From positions 33,199 to 97,198 of the forward strand of contig CAJUJV010000002.1 of assembly GCA_910586845.1 (NCBI GenBank): DNA of 64,000 nucleotides. Direction: 5' to 3'. Position numbers and translations under genes: made by a program. Numbering within the stretch: position 1 is the stretch's first letter; each line of letters begins with the position of its first letter. A model generated the notes under the pieces. It had not been told where the DNA came from, did no database searches, and saw only the letters and a list, made by a program, of their open reading frames with translations. Positions 34,427 through 43,092 of the stretch are shown in pieces. This DNA is from an uncultured Hungatella sp. (GTDB lineage Bacteria; Bacillota; Clostridia; Lachnospirales; Lachnospiraceae).

Positions 34427-35245
34427 ATGGATTATGTAGTGTCCCTGATAAAGGATGTTATAAAGAAGAGAAGGCTCATCGGGGATCTTGCAAAAGCTGA
34501 TTTCAGGAAGCGTTTTGTAGGATCCTATTTCGGCGTGGTGTGGATGTTTGTCCAGCCCATCGTCACCGTGGCCATCTATTACTTTGTATTTGGCATCGGC
34601 TTCCGCAACGCCAACCCTGTGGAGGGAGTGCCCTATGTGCTGTGGCTGGTACCGGGGATCGTTCCCTGGTTCTATTTCAGCGAGGCTTTAAACGCGGGAA
34701 CCAACTGTCTCCAGGAGTACAGCTATCTGGTGAAAAAAGTAGTATTCCGGGTGGAGATCCTGCCCATCATAAAAATGATCTCCTGTCTCATGGTCCATGT
34801 GATTTTTGTGATGATCATGGCAGGTCTGTATCTGTGCTTCGGCTGGCTGCCCAGACTCACCTGGATTCAGACTGTCTACTACACCTTCGCCCTTACGGTA
34901 TATTCCATGGCTCTGGTCTATTTTACCAGCGCCATTCAGGTGTTTTTCAAGGATATGGCCCAGATCGTCAGCATCTGTCTCCAGTTCGGCATGTGGCTGA
35001 CGCCTATTATGTGGCAGGAAGAGCAGTTTTCAAGCCGGACCTTTTATCCGGTTCTGGTCAGAATCATCAAGCTGAACCCCATGTATTACATCGTGGCAGG
35101 GTACCGGGACAGTATGCTGCTGGAAAACCGGTTCTGGGAACGGCCTTTGCTGACCCTGTATTTCTGGGCGGTGACAGGAGGACTGCTGCTTGTGGGTCTG
35201 AAGGTCTTTAAGAGGCTCAGGCCGCATTTTTCGGATGTATTGTAG
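34427..35245 (+). CDS. wzm: Polysaccharide ABC transporter permease (Wzm/TagG type)
   Basis: 272 aa with six membrane segments, ABC-2 family. LAKADFRKRFVGSYFGVVWMFVQPIVTVAIYYFVFGIGF at the N-terminus, VPGIVPWFYFSEALNAGTNCLQEYSYLVKKVVFRVEILPI, then LTPIMWQEEQF, with NPMYYIVAGYRDSML near the end, are the standard blocks of the permease that exports lipid-linked polysaccharide or teichoic acid. It pairs with the ATPase gene five bases after its stop. Confidence 0.94.
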   Translation: MDYVVSLIKDVIKKRRLIGDLAKADFRKRFVGSYFGVVWMFVQPIVTVAIYYFVFGIGFRNANPVEGVPYVLWLVPGIVPWFYFSEALNAGTNCLQEYSYLVKKVVFRVEILPIIKMISCLMVHVIFVMIMAGLYLCFGWLPRLTWIQTVYYTFALTVYSMALVYFTSAIQVFFKDMAQIVSICLQFGMWLTPIMWQEEQFSSRTFYPVLVRIIKLNPMYYIVAGYRDSMLLENRFWERPLLTLYFWAVTGGLLLVGLKVFKRLRPHFSDVL

Positions 35246-35259
35246 GGAGAGTGGGAAGA

Positions 35260-36564
35260 ATGGAAAATGCCATTACAGTCAAAGATGTAACAAAGATCTA
35301 TAAAATGTACGACAAACCCATCGACCGGCTGAAGGAATCCCTCCATCCCCGTCACAGGGAGTATCACAGAAAATTTTATGCGTTAAACAGCATCTCCTTT
35401 GATGTGAAAAAAGGGGAGACCGTGGGGATCATCGGGACCAACGGATCGGGAAAGTCCACGATCTTAAAGATTATCACAGGCGTGCTGTCCCCCACGTCAG
35501 GGACAGTGGAGGTGGAAGGAAATATCTCTGCTCTCCTGGAACTGGGAGCCGGGTTTAACAGCGAATATACGGGAATCGAAAATATCTACATGAACGGGAC
35601 CATGATGGGTTTTTCCCGGAAGGAGATGGAGGCCAGGCTTCAGGATATCCTGGATTTTGCGGATATCGGAGATTTTGTATATCAGCCGGTGAAGACTTAT
35701 TCCAGCGGTATGTTTGTCCGGCTGGCCTTTGCCCTGGCCATCAATGTGGAGCCGGAGATCCTGATCGTGGACGAAGCTCTGTCTGTGGGGGACGTGTTCT
35801 TTCAGTCCAAGTGTTACAGGAGGATGGAGGAGATCCGGAAGAAGGGCACCACCATCCTTATGGTAACCCATGACATGGGGAGCATCATCAAATACTGTGA
35901 CAAAGTGGTCCTGCTGAACCGGGGGAATTTTGTGGCAGAGGGCGCTCCCGGACACATGGTGGATCTGTATAAGAAGATTCTGGCCAATCAGATGGATTCC
36001 CTGGCAGAAGAACTGGCGGGAACCAATGACAGGCAGGGAGAAAGATCCGGGAAACCAAAGCATGACAATGCCCGGGGGCTGATGAAAGAGAAGCTGACCA
36101 TCAACTCCAACAGGACAGAGTATGGAGACGGCAGGGCGGAGATCTATGATCTGGGACTGTTCGACAGCCGGGGCAACCTGACCAATCTTCTGATGAAAGG
36201 CGAGAATTTTACGATCAGGGAGAAGATCCGGTTTCATGCCAGGATCCAGAGCCCTATTTTTACCTATACTATAAAAGACAAAAAGGGAACGGATCTCAGC
36301 GGAACCAACACCATGTTTGAGGGCACGGATATCCGGCCCGTAGGTCCGGGAGATGAATATGAAGTCTCTTTTACTCAGAAAATGACGCTTCAGGGCGGAG
36401 AATACCTGCTCTCCATGAGCTGTACCGGTTTTGAACAGGGAGAGCATGTGGTGTACCACCGGCTGTATGATGTGGCCAATATTACGGTGATCTCCAACAA
36501 AAACACAGTGGGCGTCTATGACATGGAGTCGGAAGTGGAGGCGCGGAAGATTGAAGGAAACTAG
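35260..36564 (+). CDS. wzt: Polysaccharide ABC transporter ATPase with C-terminal Wzt-like domain
   Basis: About 434 aa. The N-terminal nucleotide-binding domain has GTNGSGKST, the signature YSSGMFVRLAFA and ILIVDEAL. From about residue 285 a second domain follows (AEIYDLGLFDSRGNLTNLLMKGENFTIREKIRFHARI, GGEYLLSMSCTGF), which looks like the jelly-roll Wzt C-terminal domain. In E. coli O9a and similar systems that domain recognises the modified non-reducing end of the finished glycan. The ATG at 35260 is favoured over the GTG at 35251 by spacing from AGGGAG. The following gene, encoding the methyltransferase-kinase-like fusion, overlaps its 3' end, in keeping with a recognition role. Confidence 0.92.
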   Translation: MENAITVKDVTKIYKMYDKPIDRLKESLHPRHREYHRKFYALNSISFDVKKGETVGIIGTNGSGKSTILKIITGVLSPTSGTVEVEGNISALLELGAGFNSEYTGIENIYMNGTMMGFSRKEMEARLQDILDFADIGDFVYQPVKTYSSGMFVRLAFALAINVEPEILIVDEALSVGDVFFQSKCYRRMEEIRKKGTTILMVTHDMGSIIKYCDKVVLLNRGNFVAEGAPGHMVDLYKKILANQMDSLAEELAGTNDRQGERSGKPKHDNARGLMKEKLTINSNRTEYGDGRAEIYDLGLFDSRGNLTNLLMKGENFTIREKIRFHARIQSPIFTYTIKDKKGTDLSGTNTMFEGTDIRPVGPGDEYEVSFTQKMTLQGGEYLLSMSCTGFEQGEHVVYHRLYDVANITVISNKNTVGVYDMESEVEARKIEGN

Positions 36565-39500
36565 AGATCTGAGCCGGGAACTGGCCGGTGTTTTGAAAAA
36601 ATATCAGGGCGATACCCACAGGATCTTAAAGGATCATGTGCGGCTGGATTACCTGTATGCGCTGTCGGGACAACGGGAAAGCCTTATGGACTGGTACCCG
36701 TTCCGGGCTGACGGAGTGCTTTTAGAAGCCGGGGCCGGCTATGGGGCTCTGACAGGGGTCTACAGCCGGAAAGTGTCCCGGGTGCACGTACTGGATCCAG
36801 ATGAGGACAACCTGGAACTGAACAGGCTGCGCCATGTGGAGCTGGGAGGCCGGACCAATATCAGTTATGAAACAGGGGAGCTGTGCAGTTATGCCGCTTC
36901 CTGTGATGAAAAATATGATTATGTGGTTTTCGCAGGGACTCTGGGAGACCATGCCAAGGAGGAGATCCGGGCTGCCAGAAAGCTGCTGAAACCGGGGGGA
37001 GAGATCCTGGCTGCAGTCTGCAACCCATTCGGGATCAAATACTGGGCAGGAGCTGAGAAGGATCCCTGCAGCTTTTCTCTGAGACAGCTTCTGGATCTTA
37101 TGTCGGAACGGGAGGGAGACGTAGAGATTTATTATCCCATGCCTGATTACCGGCTGCCGGTAACCATCTTTTCTGACCGATATCTGCCTGGCAAAGGAGA
37201 CCTGACAGATACGGTTACCGCATATGATTATCCGGATTATCTGGCCATGGATGTAGGGGCCAGGTTTGATCAGGTCTGTGAGGACGGCCGGTTTCCCCAG
37301 TATGCCAACTCCTATCTGGCAGTATGGAAAAAGGAAGGGGAAGCAGGAGAAGACAACAACATCGAATATGTGAAATATAACCGGACCAGAAGAGAGCGGT
37401 TTCAGATCAGAACGGTCATAACGGGTCCGGCCAGACAGGTGGAAAAGGAAGCTCTGACAGAGGAAGGAACAGATCATATCAGAGCATTTGAGAAGACAAG
37501 CCGGGAGCTGAACCGGCAGCATGACAACCTGAAATTTGCCTGGCCGGACATAAGCGGCGACGGAAAAAGGGCCAGGTTTCCATATATAGAAGGAGAGACT
37601 CTGTCGGAACGGCTGGGACGGGCGATCAGAGACGGACAGGGCCCGGTGGAAACCGTGAGACAGGCCATGGATATGGTGCTTCAGGTCCGGCCGGAGTGCA
37701 GAAAAGAATTTTCGGTGACAGAAGGATTTACAGAGGTCTTCGGTGACCTGCCGAAGAGGAGGCCCGCAGGGTGGGAGAGTCTGGAGGTCTCCAATATCGA
37801 TATGCTGTTTGAAAATATCCTTCTGTCCGGAGAGGACCGGTACTGTCTGGACTATGAGTGGGTATTTTTATTCCCCGTGCCCGCAGAGTACATCCGGTAC
37901 CGGATCCTGTTCTATTTCTTCCGCCAGTACCGGAGCCTTCTGACAGATTATAACAGCCCTGAGGCCTGGCTGAAGGAGTTCGGGATCACCAGAGATCTGG
38001 CAGAGCTTTACCAGAATATGGAGAAACATTTTCAGGACTATGTCCATGGTGAGAACCAGAAGATTTATCTGGAGAATTACTATGTAAAGGCCAAGACCGT
38101 GAAGGAACTGTCCAGGGTGGACGGAGAGCTGGAGAGGACCAGGGAGCGACTGGAACAGCTTCGGATGCAGCTGGGAGAGAGAGATCTGACCATCCGCAAG
38201 ATGACGGAAGTCCAGCGTCTGACCCAGAATCACGTGACCAATCTGGAGATCATGATCGGGGACCTGCGCCATGAGATCGGAGAGATGGGGAAGACCCTGA
38301 CCTATCTGAACCGCCATGAGGCTGTGGTGTTTAAGATCCGGAGAAAACTGGGGGAGAAGTTTAACCAGAAATACCCCAGAGGGAGCAGGGAGAGGAAACA
38401 GATGTCCTATCTGAAAGAATATGTGCTCCATCCGGTCCGGTCTGCCAGATTTTACGGTTCAGAGGAAGGCAGGAACTTAAGAGAAGGAGACTTTGCCATC
38501 GGAAGCGAGTACCGGGAACACGGGAGACTCGTATTTCCCGTGGAAGAGGCTCCGGAGGTATCTATTATCATACCCGTATACAATCAGATCCACTATACCT
38601 ATGCCTGTCTGGTCTCCATCCTGGAACACACCAAAGATGTAAGCTACGAGGTGATCATAGCAGACGATGTGTCCACGGATGCCACCAGGGATCTGGACCA
38701 ATATGCAGCAGGACTGGTGATCTGCAGAAACGAGACGAACCAGGGGTTTCTGCGCAACTGCAATCATGCCGCCGCCTGTGCCAGAGGCAGATATCTGATG
38801 TTTTTAAACAATGACACCCAGGTTACGGAAGGCTGGCTCAGTTCTCTTGTGAACCTGATCCGGTCAGACGACTCCATCGGCATGGTGGGGTCCAAGCTGG
38901 TGTATCCCGACGGACGGCTCCAGGAGGCAGGAGGCATCATCTGGAGCGACGGCTCCGGGTGGAATTACGGACGGCTGGATAATCCGGATAAACCGGAGTA
39001 CAACTATGTGAAAGATGTGGATTATATTTCCGGCGCCGCCATCCTGCTGCCCCGGAAACTGTGGGAGCGGATCGGAGGCTTTGACGAACGATATGCGCCT
39101 GCCTACTGTGAGGATTCGGATCTGGCCTTTGAGGTGCGGAAAGCCGGCTTCAGGGTTGTGTATCAGCCTCTTTCAAAGGTGATTCACTACGAGGGAGTTT
39201 CCAACGGAACCGACGTGGAGGGCACAGGCTTAAAGCGGTATCAGGTGGAAAACAGCCAGAAGCTGAAAGAGAAATGGGCAAAAGAGTTTTCCCGTCAGTG
39301 CGTCAACAACGGAAATCCCGATCCATTCCGGGCCAGAGAGCGGACTGTGGGAAAGCCCATGATCCTGGTCATAGACCATTATGTGCCCACTTATGACAAG
39401 GATGCAGGCTCCAGGACCACATACCAGTATCTGAAGATGTTCCTGAATATGGGGTATGCAGTAAAGTTTCTGGGAGATAATTTCCTTCATGAGGAGCCTT

Positions 39501-40489
39501 ATTCCACACAGCTCCAGCAGATGGGCATTGAGATCCTCTACGGCCCCGAGTATCAGGTGGGAATCTGGAACTGGCTGAAGGATCATGGAGACGACATTCA
39601 GTTCGCCTACCTGAACAGGCCCCATATTGCCTCCAAATATATAGATTACATCAAAGAAAACACCAATATGAAGGTGATCTACTATGGCCATGACCTGCAT
39701 TTCCTGAGGGAAGGAAGAGAATATGAGCTCACAGGAGATCCTGACAGGCATCAGGCAGCGGCCTACTGGCGGTCCGTGGAACTGTCTCTGATGTATAAGG
39801 CGGCAGTATCCTATTATCCTTCCTATGTGGAGCGGGATGCCATTAAAGCCGTGGACGAGGAGATCCCGGTGAAAGATATTGTGGCTTATGTCTATGACCG
39901 TTTCCGCCAGGAGATTCCCGAAGATTTTGCCGGGAGAGAAGGGATCCTGTTTGTAGGCGGATTCGCTCATCCGCCCAATGCCGACGGGGTCATGTGGTTT
40001 GTGCGGGAGATCTATCCGGTGATCCGCAGGAAGATGGAAGAGAGGCATGAAAAGATTCCGCCCTTCTACGTAGCAGGGTCCCGGGTGACAGACGAGATCC
40101 GTGCTCTGGAACAGCCCGGAAACGGAGTGGTCATCAAAGGGTTTGTCAGCGAGGAAGAGCTGGCCCGTCTCTACGATTCCGTCAGGATCGTGGCGGTTCC
40201 CCTGAGATACGGCGCGGGAGTCAAGGGCAAGGTGGTGGAAGCCATGTACAACGGAGCCGCTATAGTGACCACCTCCATCGGCGCCGAGGGACTGGCCGGC
40301 GCCGGGGAAGTGATGGCAGTGGAAGATGAGGCCCGGGCTTTCGGGGAAACTCTGGCAGAGCTTTACACCGATCCGGCCAGGTGCCTTGCGCTGAGCCGGG
40401 GGACCCGGAAGTATGTGAGAGATCATTACAGCCAGGAAGCGGCCTGGAATGTGATAAAAGAGGATTTTCAGGTCAGATCCACAGAGTGA
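36551..40489 (+). CDS. Multidomain methyltransferase / kinase-like / coiled coil / GT2 / GT4 protein
   Basis: 1312 aa from a TTG start at 36551 (GGAGG nine bases before). An ATG at 36518 lacks a ribosome site and would only add WR-rich overlap residues. Domains in order: SAM methyltransferase (about 45-250, motif EAGAGYG at 59-65); a kinase-like APH-fold region (about 275-500) with a PYIEGETL hinge, catalytic-loop-like NIDMLFEN (Asp417, Asn422) and DYE (Asp434); a charged coiled coil (about 519-589); a GT2 domain (about 670-890, IIIPVYNQ, LNNDTQ, CEDSDLAFE); and a GT4-type domain (about 937-1299, VGGFAHPPNADGV, RYGAGVKGKVVEAM). The first three parts have the order of E. coli WbdD, a chain terminator and length ruler. 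The 3' end overlaps convergent feoB by 17 bp. Confidence 0.9.
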   Translation: MKETRDLSRELAGVLKKYQGDTHRILKDHVRLDYLYALSGQRESLMDWYPFRADGVLLEAGAGYGALTGVYSRKVSRVHVLDPDEDNLELNRLRHVELGGRTNISYETGELCSYAASCDEKYDYVVFAGTLGDHAKEEIRAARKLLKPGGEILAAVCNPFGIKYWAGAEKDPCSFSLRQLLDLMSEREGDVEIYYPMPDYRLPVTIFSDRYLPGKGDLTDTVTAYDYPDYLAMDVGARFDQVCEDGRFPQYANSYLAVWKKEGEAGEDNNIEYVKYNRTRRERFQIRTVITGPARQVEKEALTEEGTDHIRAFEKTSRELNRQHDNLKFAWPDISGDGKRARFPYIEGETLSERLGRAIRDGQGPVETVRQAMDMVLQVRPECRKEFSVTEGFTEVFGDLPKRRPAGWESLEVSNIDMLFENILLSGEDRYCLDYEWVFLFPVPAEYIRYRILFYFFRQYRSLLTDYNSPEAWLKEFGITRDLAELYQNMEKHFQDYVHGENQKIYLENYYVKAKTVKELSRVDGELERTRERLEQLRMQLGERDLTIRKMTEVQRLTQNHVTNLEIMIGDLRHEIGEMGKTLTYLNRHEAVVFKIRRKLGEKFNQKYPRGSRERKQMSYLKEYVLHPVRSARFYGSEEGRNLREGDFAIGSEYREHGRLVFPVEEAPEVSIIIPVYNQIHYTYACLVSILEHTKDVSYEVIIADDVSTDATRDLDQYAAGLVICRNETNQGFLRNCNHAAACARGRYLMFLNNDTQVTEGWLSSLVNLIRSDDSIGMVGSKLVYPDGRLQEAGGIIWSDGSGWNYGRLDNPDKPEYNYVKDVDYISGAAILLPRKLWERIGGFDERYAPAYCEDSDLAFEVRKAGFRVVYQPLSKVIHYEGVSNGTDVEGTGLKRYQVENSQKLKEKWAKEFSRQCVNNGNPDPFRARERTVGKPMILVIDHYVPTYDKDAGSRTTYQYLKMFLNMGYAVKFLGDNFLHEEPYSTQLQQMGIEILYGPEYQVGIWNWLKDHGDDIQFAYLNRPHIASKYIDYIKENTNMKVIYYGHDLHFLREGREYELTGDPDRHQAAAYWRSVELSLMYKAAVSYYPSYVERDAIKAVDEEIPVKDIVAYVYDRFRQEIPEDFAGREGILFVGGFAHPPNADGVMWFVREIYPVIRRKMEERHEKIPPFYVAGSRVTDEIRALEQPGNGVVIKGFVSEEELARLYDSVRIVAVPLRYGAGVKGKVVEAMYNGAAIVTTSIGAEGLAGAGEVMAVEDEARAFGETLAELYTDPARCLALSRGTRKYVRDHYSQEAAWNVIKEDFQVRSTE

Positions 40490-42302
40490 TCCCGTGGACC
40501 GCCATACAGAGAAGGACGCCCAGCAAGGTGGGCAGGGCTATGGCCACGGCGGTCCACTTCAGGCTTCCTGTCTCCTTTTTGATGGTCAGACAGGTCGTGG
40601 AGCAGGGCCAGTGAAACAGACAGAAGATCATCATGGACAGCGCGGTTTTCCAGGTCCAGCCGTTCTGAATCAGAAGAGTCAGAAGGGCGGAGGAATCGGT
40701 CATCTCCACCAGCTGGCCGCTTTGTAAATAGGCCATGAGCATAATGGGAACGACGATTTCATTGGCCGGAAAGCCCAGCACAAAGGCCATGAGGATGACC
40801 CCGTCCAGTCCCATAAGCCGGCCCAGAGGGTCAAAAAGACCGGTCAGATGGAGCAGAAGGCTTTTGTCTCCCCAGAAGCTGTTGGCCAGAAGCCAGATCA
40901 GCAGTCCGGCGGGGGCGGCGATGGCCGCCGCCCGGCCCAGGACGAACAGGGTTCTGTCCAGGAGGGATCGGACAAGGACCTTTCCCACCTGAGGGCGGCG
41001 GTAGGGGGGAAGCTCCAGGGTAAAGGCTGACGGGATTCCCTTTAAAAGCGTGTGGGACAGCAGCCAGGAGCAGCCCAGAGTGGCCATGACCCCTGTCAGG
41101 ATAGCGGCGGTCAGCAGCAGGGCGGATACCAGGGATCCGGCGGCGGTTCCCTGGATCCCTGTGAGGAAAAACAAGGTGATCAGGGTAAACAGGGTGGGAA
41201 ACCGGCCGTTGCAGGGTACCAGAGAGTTGGTGAGTATGGCGATGAGCCGTTCTCTGGGGGAATCGATGATCCGGCAGCCGATGACCCCGGCGGCATTGCA
41301 GCCGAACCCCATGGCCATGGTCAGGCATTGTTTGCCGCAGGCCCGGCACCGTTTGAAGGAGCGGTCTATGTGAAATGCTACCCGGGGCAGATATCCCAGA
41401 TCTTCCAGAAGAGTAAACAGAGGGAAGAAGATGGCCATGGGAGGCAGCATGACGGACACAACCCATGCCAGAACCCGGTAGATACCGTATACCAGAGCCT
41501 GGATCAGGGGATCGGGAACCTTCATGGCAGCCAGCCCCAGGGCCAGTTTTTCTTCTATGGAGAAGAAGAGATCCCAGAGGAGGCCGGAAGGGTAGTTGGC
41601 TCCCGTCATGGTGAGCCAGAACACCCCCATGAGGAGAAGGACCATGATCAGACTTCCTGTGAACCGTCCCGTCACGATCCGGTCTATGAATTCTTCCCGT
41701 TTCCGGTAGTTGGTCCGGGTATAATGTACCGTCTCGGCGGCCAGCTGCTTCGGAGAAAAATCCAGACATTCATAGTGGCCTCTGACACCGCTGCAGGACA
41801 GGATGGTCTCTTTCAGGCGGGTCAGATCCCCGGCGCATCTGGCACAGCAGGGCACTACGGGAAACTGCAGCACATCCTGGAGAAGGTCAAAATCGATCTC
41901 GATCCCTTTTTTTCTGGCTTCGTCGCACAGGTTTACACAGAGGATCAGAGGGATCCCCTCATCCTTTACCTGTTCCAGGGACAGGATCTGTTTCAGCAGA
42001 TGAAGCCCTCTTTCCAGACAGGTGGCATCCCCTACGACCACCACGGCGTCTGCCTCTTTGGAACATAAGTATTGCTTCGCCACTTCTTCTTCTCTGGAAT
42101 GAGTGTTGAGAGAATAAGTACCGGGCAGATCTACGACCAGGCAGGTCCTGCCGCTGCAGGTGAATTCTCCCCTGGCAGTTGCCACGGTCACACCTGCCCA
42201 GTTGCCCGTATGCTGTCTTAAGCCGGTCAGCCCATTGAAAATGGTGCTTTTTCCTACATTGGGATTGCCCGCCAGGGCCGCCACCATCTGATGATTATCC
42301 AT
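40473..42302 (-). CDS. feoB: Ferrous iron transport GTPase/permease
   Basis: 609 aa. G1 GNPNVGKST at the start, G3 DLPG, G4 NLCD, then a helical guanine-dissociation region and a membrane domain with two Gate segments (VLLLMGVFWLTMTGANYP..., CGKQCLTMAMGFGCNAAG, with the Cys that lines the iron path). It is shorter than E. coli FeoB (773 aa), like many Firmicutes forms. GGAGG lies before the ATG at 42302. feoA lies 480 bp upstream on the same strand but is separated by a plus-strand gene, so feoB has its own promoter region. Its 3' end overlaps the glycosyltransferase gene. Confidence 0.96.
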   Translation of the reverse strand: MDNHQMVAALAGNPNVGKSTIFNGLTGLRQHTGNWAGVTVATARGEFTCSGRTCLVVDLPGTYSLNTHSREEEVAKQYLCSKEADAVVVVGDATCLERGLHLLKQILSLEQVKDEGIPLILCVNLCDEARKKGIEIDFDLLQDVLQFPVVPCCARCAGDLTRLKETILSCSGVRGHYECLDFSPKQLAAETVHYTRTNYRKREEFIDRIVTGRFTGSLIMVLLLMGVFWLTMTGANYPSGLLWDLFFSIEEKLALGLAAMKVPDPLIQALVYGIYRVLAWVVSVMLPPMAIFFPLFTLLEDLGYLPRVAFHIDRSFKRCRACGKQCLTMAMGFGCNAAGVIGCRIIDSPRERLIAILTNSLVPCNGRFPTLFTLITLFFLTGIQGTAAGSLVSALLLTAAILTGVMATLGCSWLLSHTLLKGIPSAFTLELPPYRRPQVGKVLVRSLLDRTLFVLGRAAAIAAPAGLLIWLLANSFWGDKSLLLHLTGLFDPLGRLMGLDGVILMAFVLGFPANEIVVPIMLMAYLQSGQLVEMTDSSALLTLLIQNGWTWKTALSMMIFCLFHWPCSTTCLTIKKETGSLKWTAVAIALPTLLGVLLCMAVHGITLWI

Positions 42303-42448
42303 AGGATTCCTCCATACAGTTTCTGAACAGTCAGCCTTAGGATTACTTTATGAAAATCGAAAACAATAAGTGCCTGGGTATTTCTTTTTTTCTGTAATTG
42401 TGGTATACTGACTAGCAGTAGTGTGAGAAGGAAGGAGTATCCTGCTAT

Positions 42449-42727
42449 ATGTTAAATAAGCTGAAGAAAGTGATGATTATGGTTATGATGTGCCTGTGCA
42501 TGTCTGCGGCAGTACCGGCTGCGGAGGCTTATGCATCTCAGGTGCAGACAGAGACCCGGGCTGTTCAGGAGGAACAGGCCGATCAGGCGGAAGATGAAGA
42601 GAGCGCCTTTTTCCTGCTGATGATGGGCGGCGGGCTTCTGATTATCCTGTTTGCGGTGATCTCGGCCATGTCTACGGTTTCGGGCGCCATCAGTGTTGCA
42701 GTGAACATGGATGTGGATGGTGAATAG
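42449..42727 (+). CDS. Small membrane protein between feoA and feoB, opposite strand
   Basis: 92 aa, unknown family. It has a signal peptide-like start (MLNKLKKVMIMVMMCLCMSAAVPAAEAYAS), an acidic Gln/Glu/Asp-rich stretch (about 30-52), a hydrophobic segment (about 53-78) and a short tail. It would be a type I membrane protein with a small acidic outer part. GGAAGGAG lies before the ATG, TATACT at 42404-42409 could be its -10 box, and a terminator follows directly. These signals make it a real gene although it has no recognised homologue. Confidence 0.75.
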   Translation: MLNKLKKVMIMVMMCLCMSAAVPAAEAYASQVQTETRAVQEEQADQAEDEESAFFLLMMGGGLLIILFAVISAMSTVSGAISVAVNMDVDGE

Positions 42728-42740
42728 AGAAGGACAGAAC

Positions 42741-42770
42741 AAAAGGCAGTCAGGATATGGCTGCCTTTTT
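42741..42770. terminator. Terminator, small membrane protein / feoA
   Basis: AAAAGGCAG pairs with CTGCCTTTTT (42741-42770). It is convergent between two genes and usable in both directions. Confidence 0.8.
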
Positions 42771-42785
42771 CTGTGCGCAGGACCG

Positions 42786-43025
42786 TCATTGGTCTCTGCC
42801 GGTCTGAACGAAGACCTCATTGCTGTTTTCTTCCCGCAGTCCGATGACTGCGTTGCGCACCAGATAGGCGCGCATTCCCCCCTGACGTCCTTTCAGGACG
42901 CAGGAGATTTCTTCATCGGGGACAAAGCCAAGATCTGCCAGCCGGTCCGCCATGTGTTTTTCGCTGGCGACCCAGACTACTCTTACCTTTTCCCCCGGAT
43001 CTATCTTGCTCAATGGAAGCACCAT
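42786..43025 (-). CDS. feoA: Ferrous iron transport protein A
   Basis: 79 aa SH3-like protein that helps FeoB. MVLPLSKIDPGEKVRVVWV, the RLADLGFVPDEEISCVLKG core and a YLVRNAVIGLREENSNEVFV end give the FeoA pattern. The frame is open to 43139, but the ATG at 43025 is where the family begins. The ribosome site is weak (CGGTGA). A promoter-like TGTTCC-17-TTATAA lies just upstream on this strand. Confidence 0.88.
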   Translation of the reverse strand: MVLPLSKIDPGEKVRVVWVASEKHMADRLADLGFVPDEEISCVLKGRQGGMRAYLVRNAVIGLREENSNEVFVQTGRDQ

Positions 43026-43030
43026 AGAAA

Positions 43031-43080
43031 TTTCACCGAAAACGAACATACTTATAACCAAAATATGCAGAAAAGGAACA
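43031..43080. promoter_or_regulatory. Overlapping divergent promoters feoA / sfsA
   Basis: Minus strand: TGTTCC (43080-43075), 17 bases, TTATAA (43057-43052) for feoA. Plus strand: TTTCAC (43031-43036), 16 bases, TATAAC (43053-43058) for sfsA. The two -10 boxes overlap, so only one polymerase could bind at a time. Confidence 0.4.
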
Positions 43081-43092
43081 GGACGTGAGATC

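Noticed and set aside
39230..40426. Minus-strand open frame of 398 codons within the glycosyltransferase fusion
   Set aside because: It is antisense to clear GT2/GT4 motifs, has no start signals, and its composition is typical of a shadow frame.
40473..40489. Overlap of feoB and glycosyltransferase 3' ends considered as a frameshift or truncation
   Set aside because: Both proteins end with normal family C-termini. Short convergent overlaps also occur at 20641-20654 and 43770-43812.
41052..42068. Plus-strand open frame of 338 codons opposite feoB
   Set aside because: Shadow of feoB, which has intact G motifs and Gate segments.
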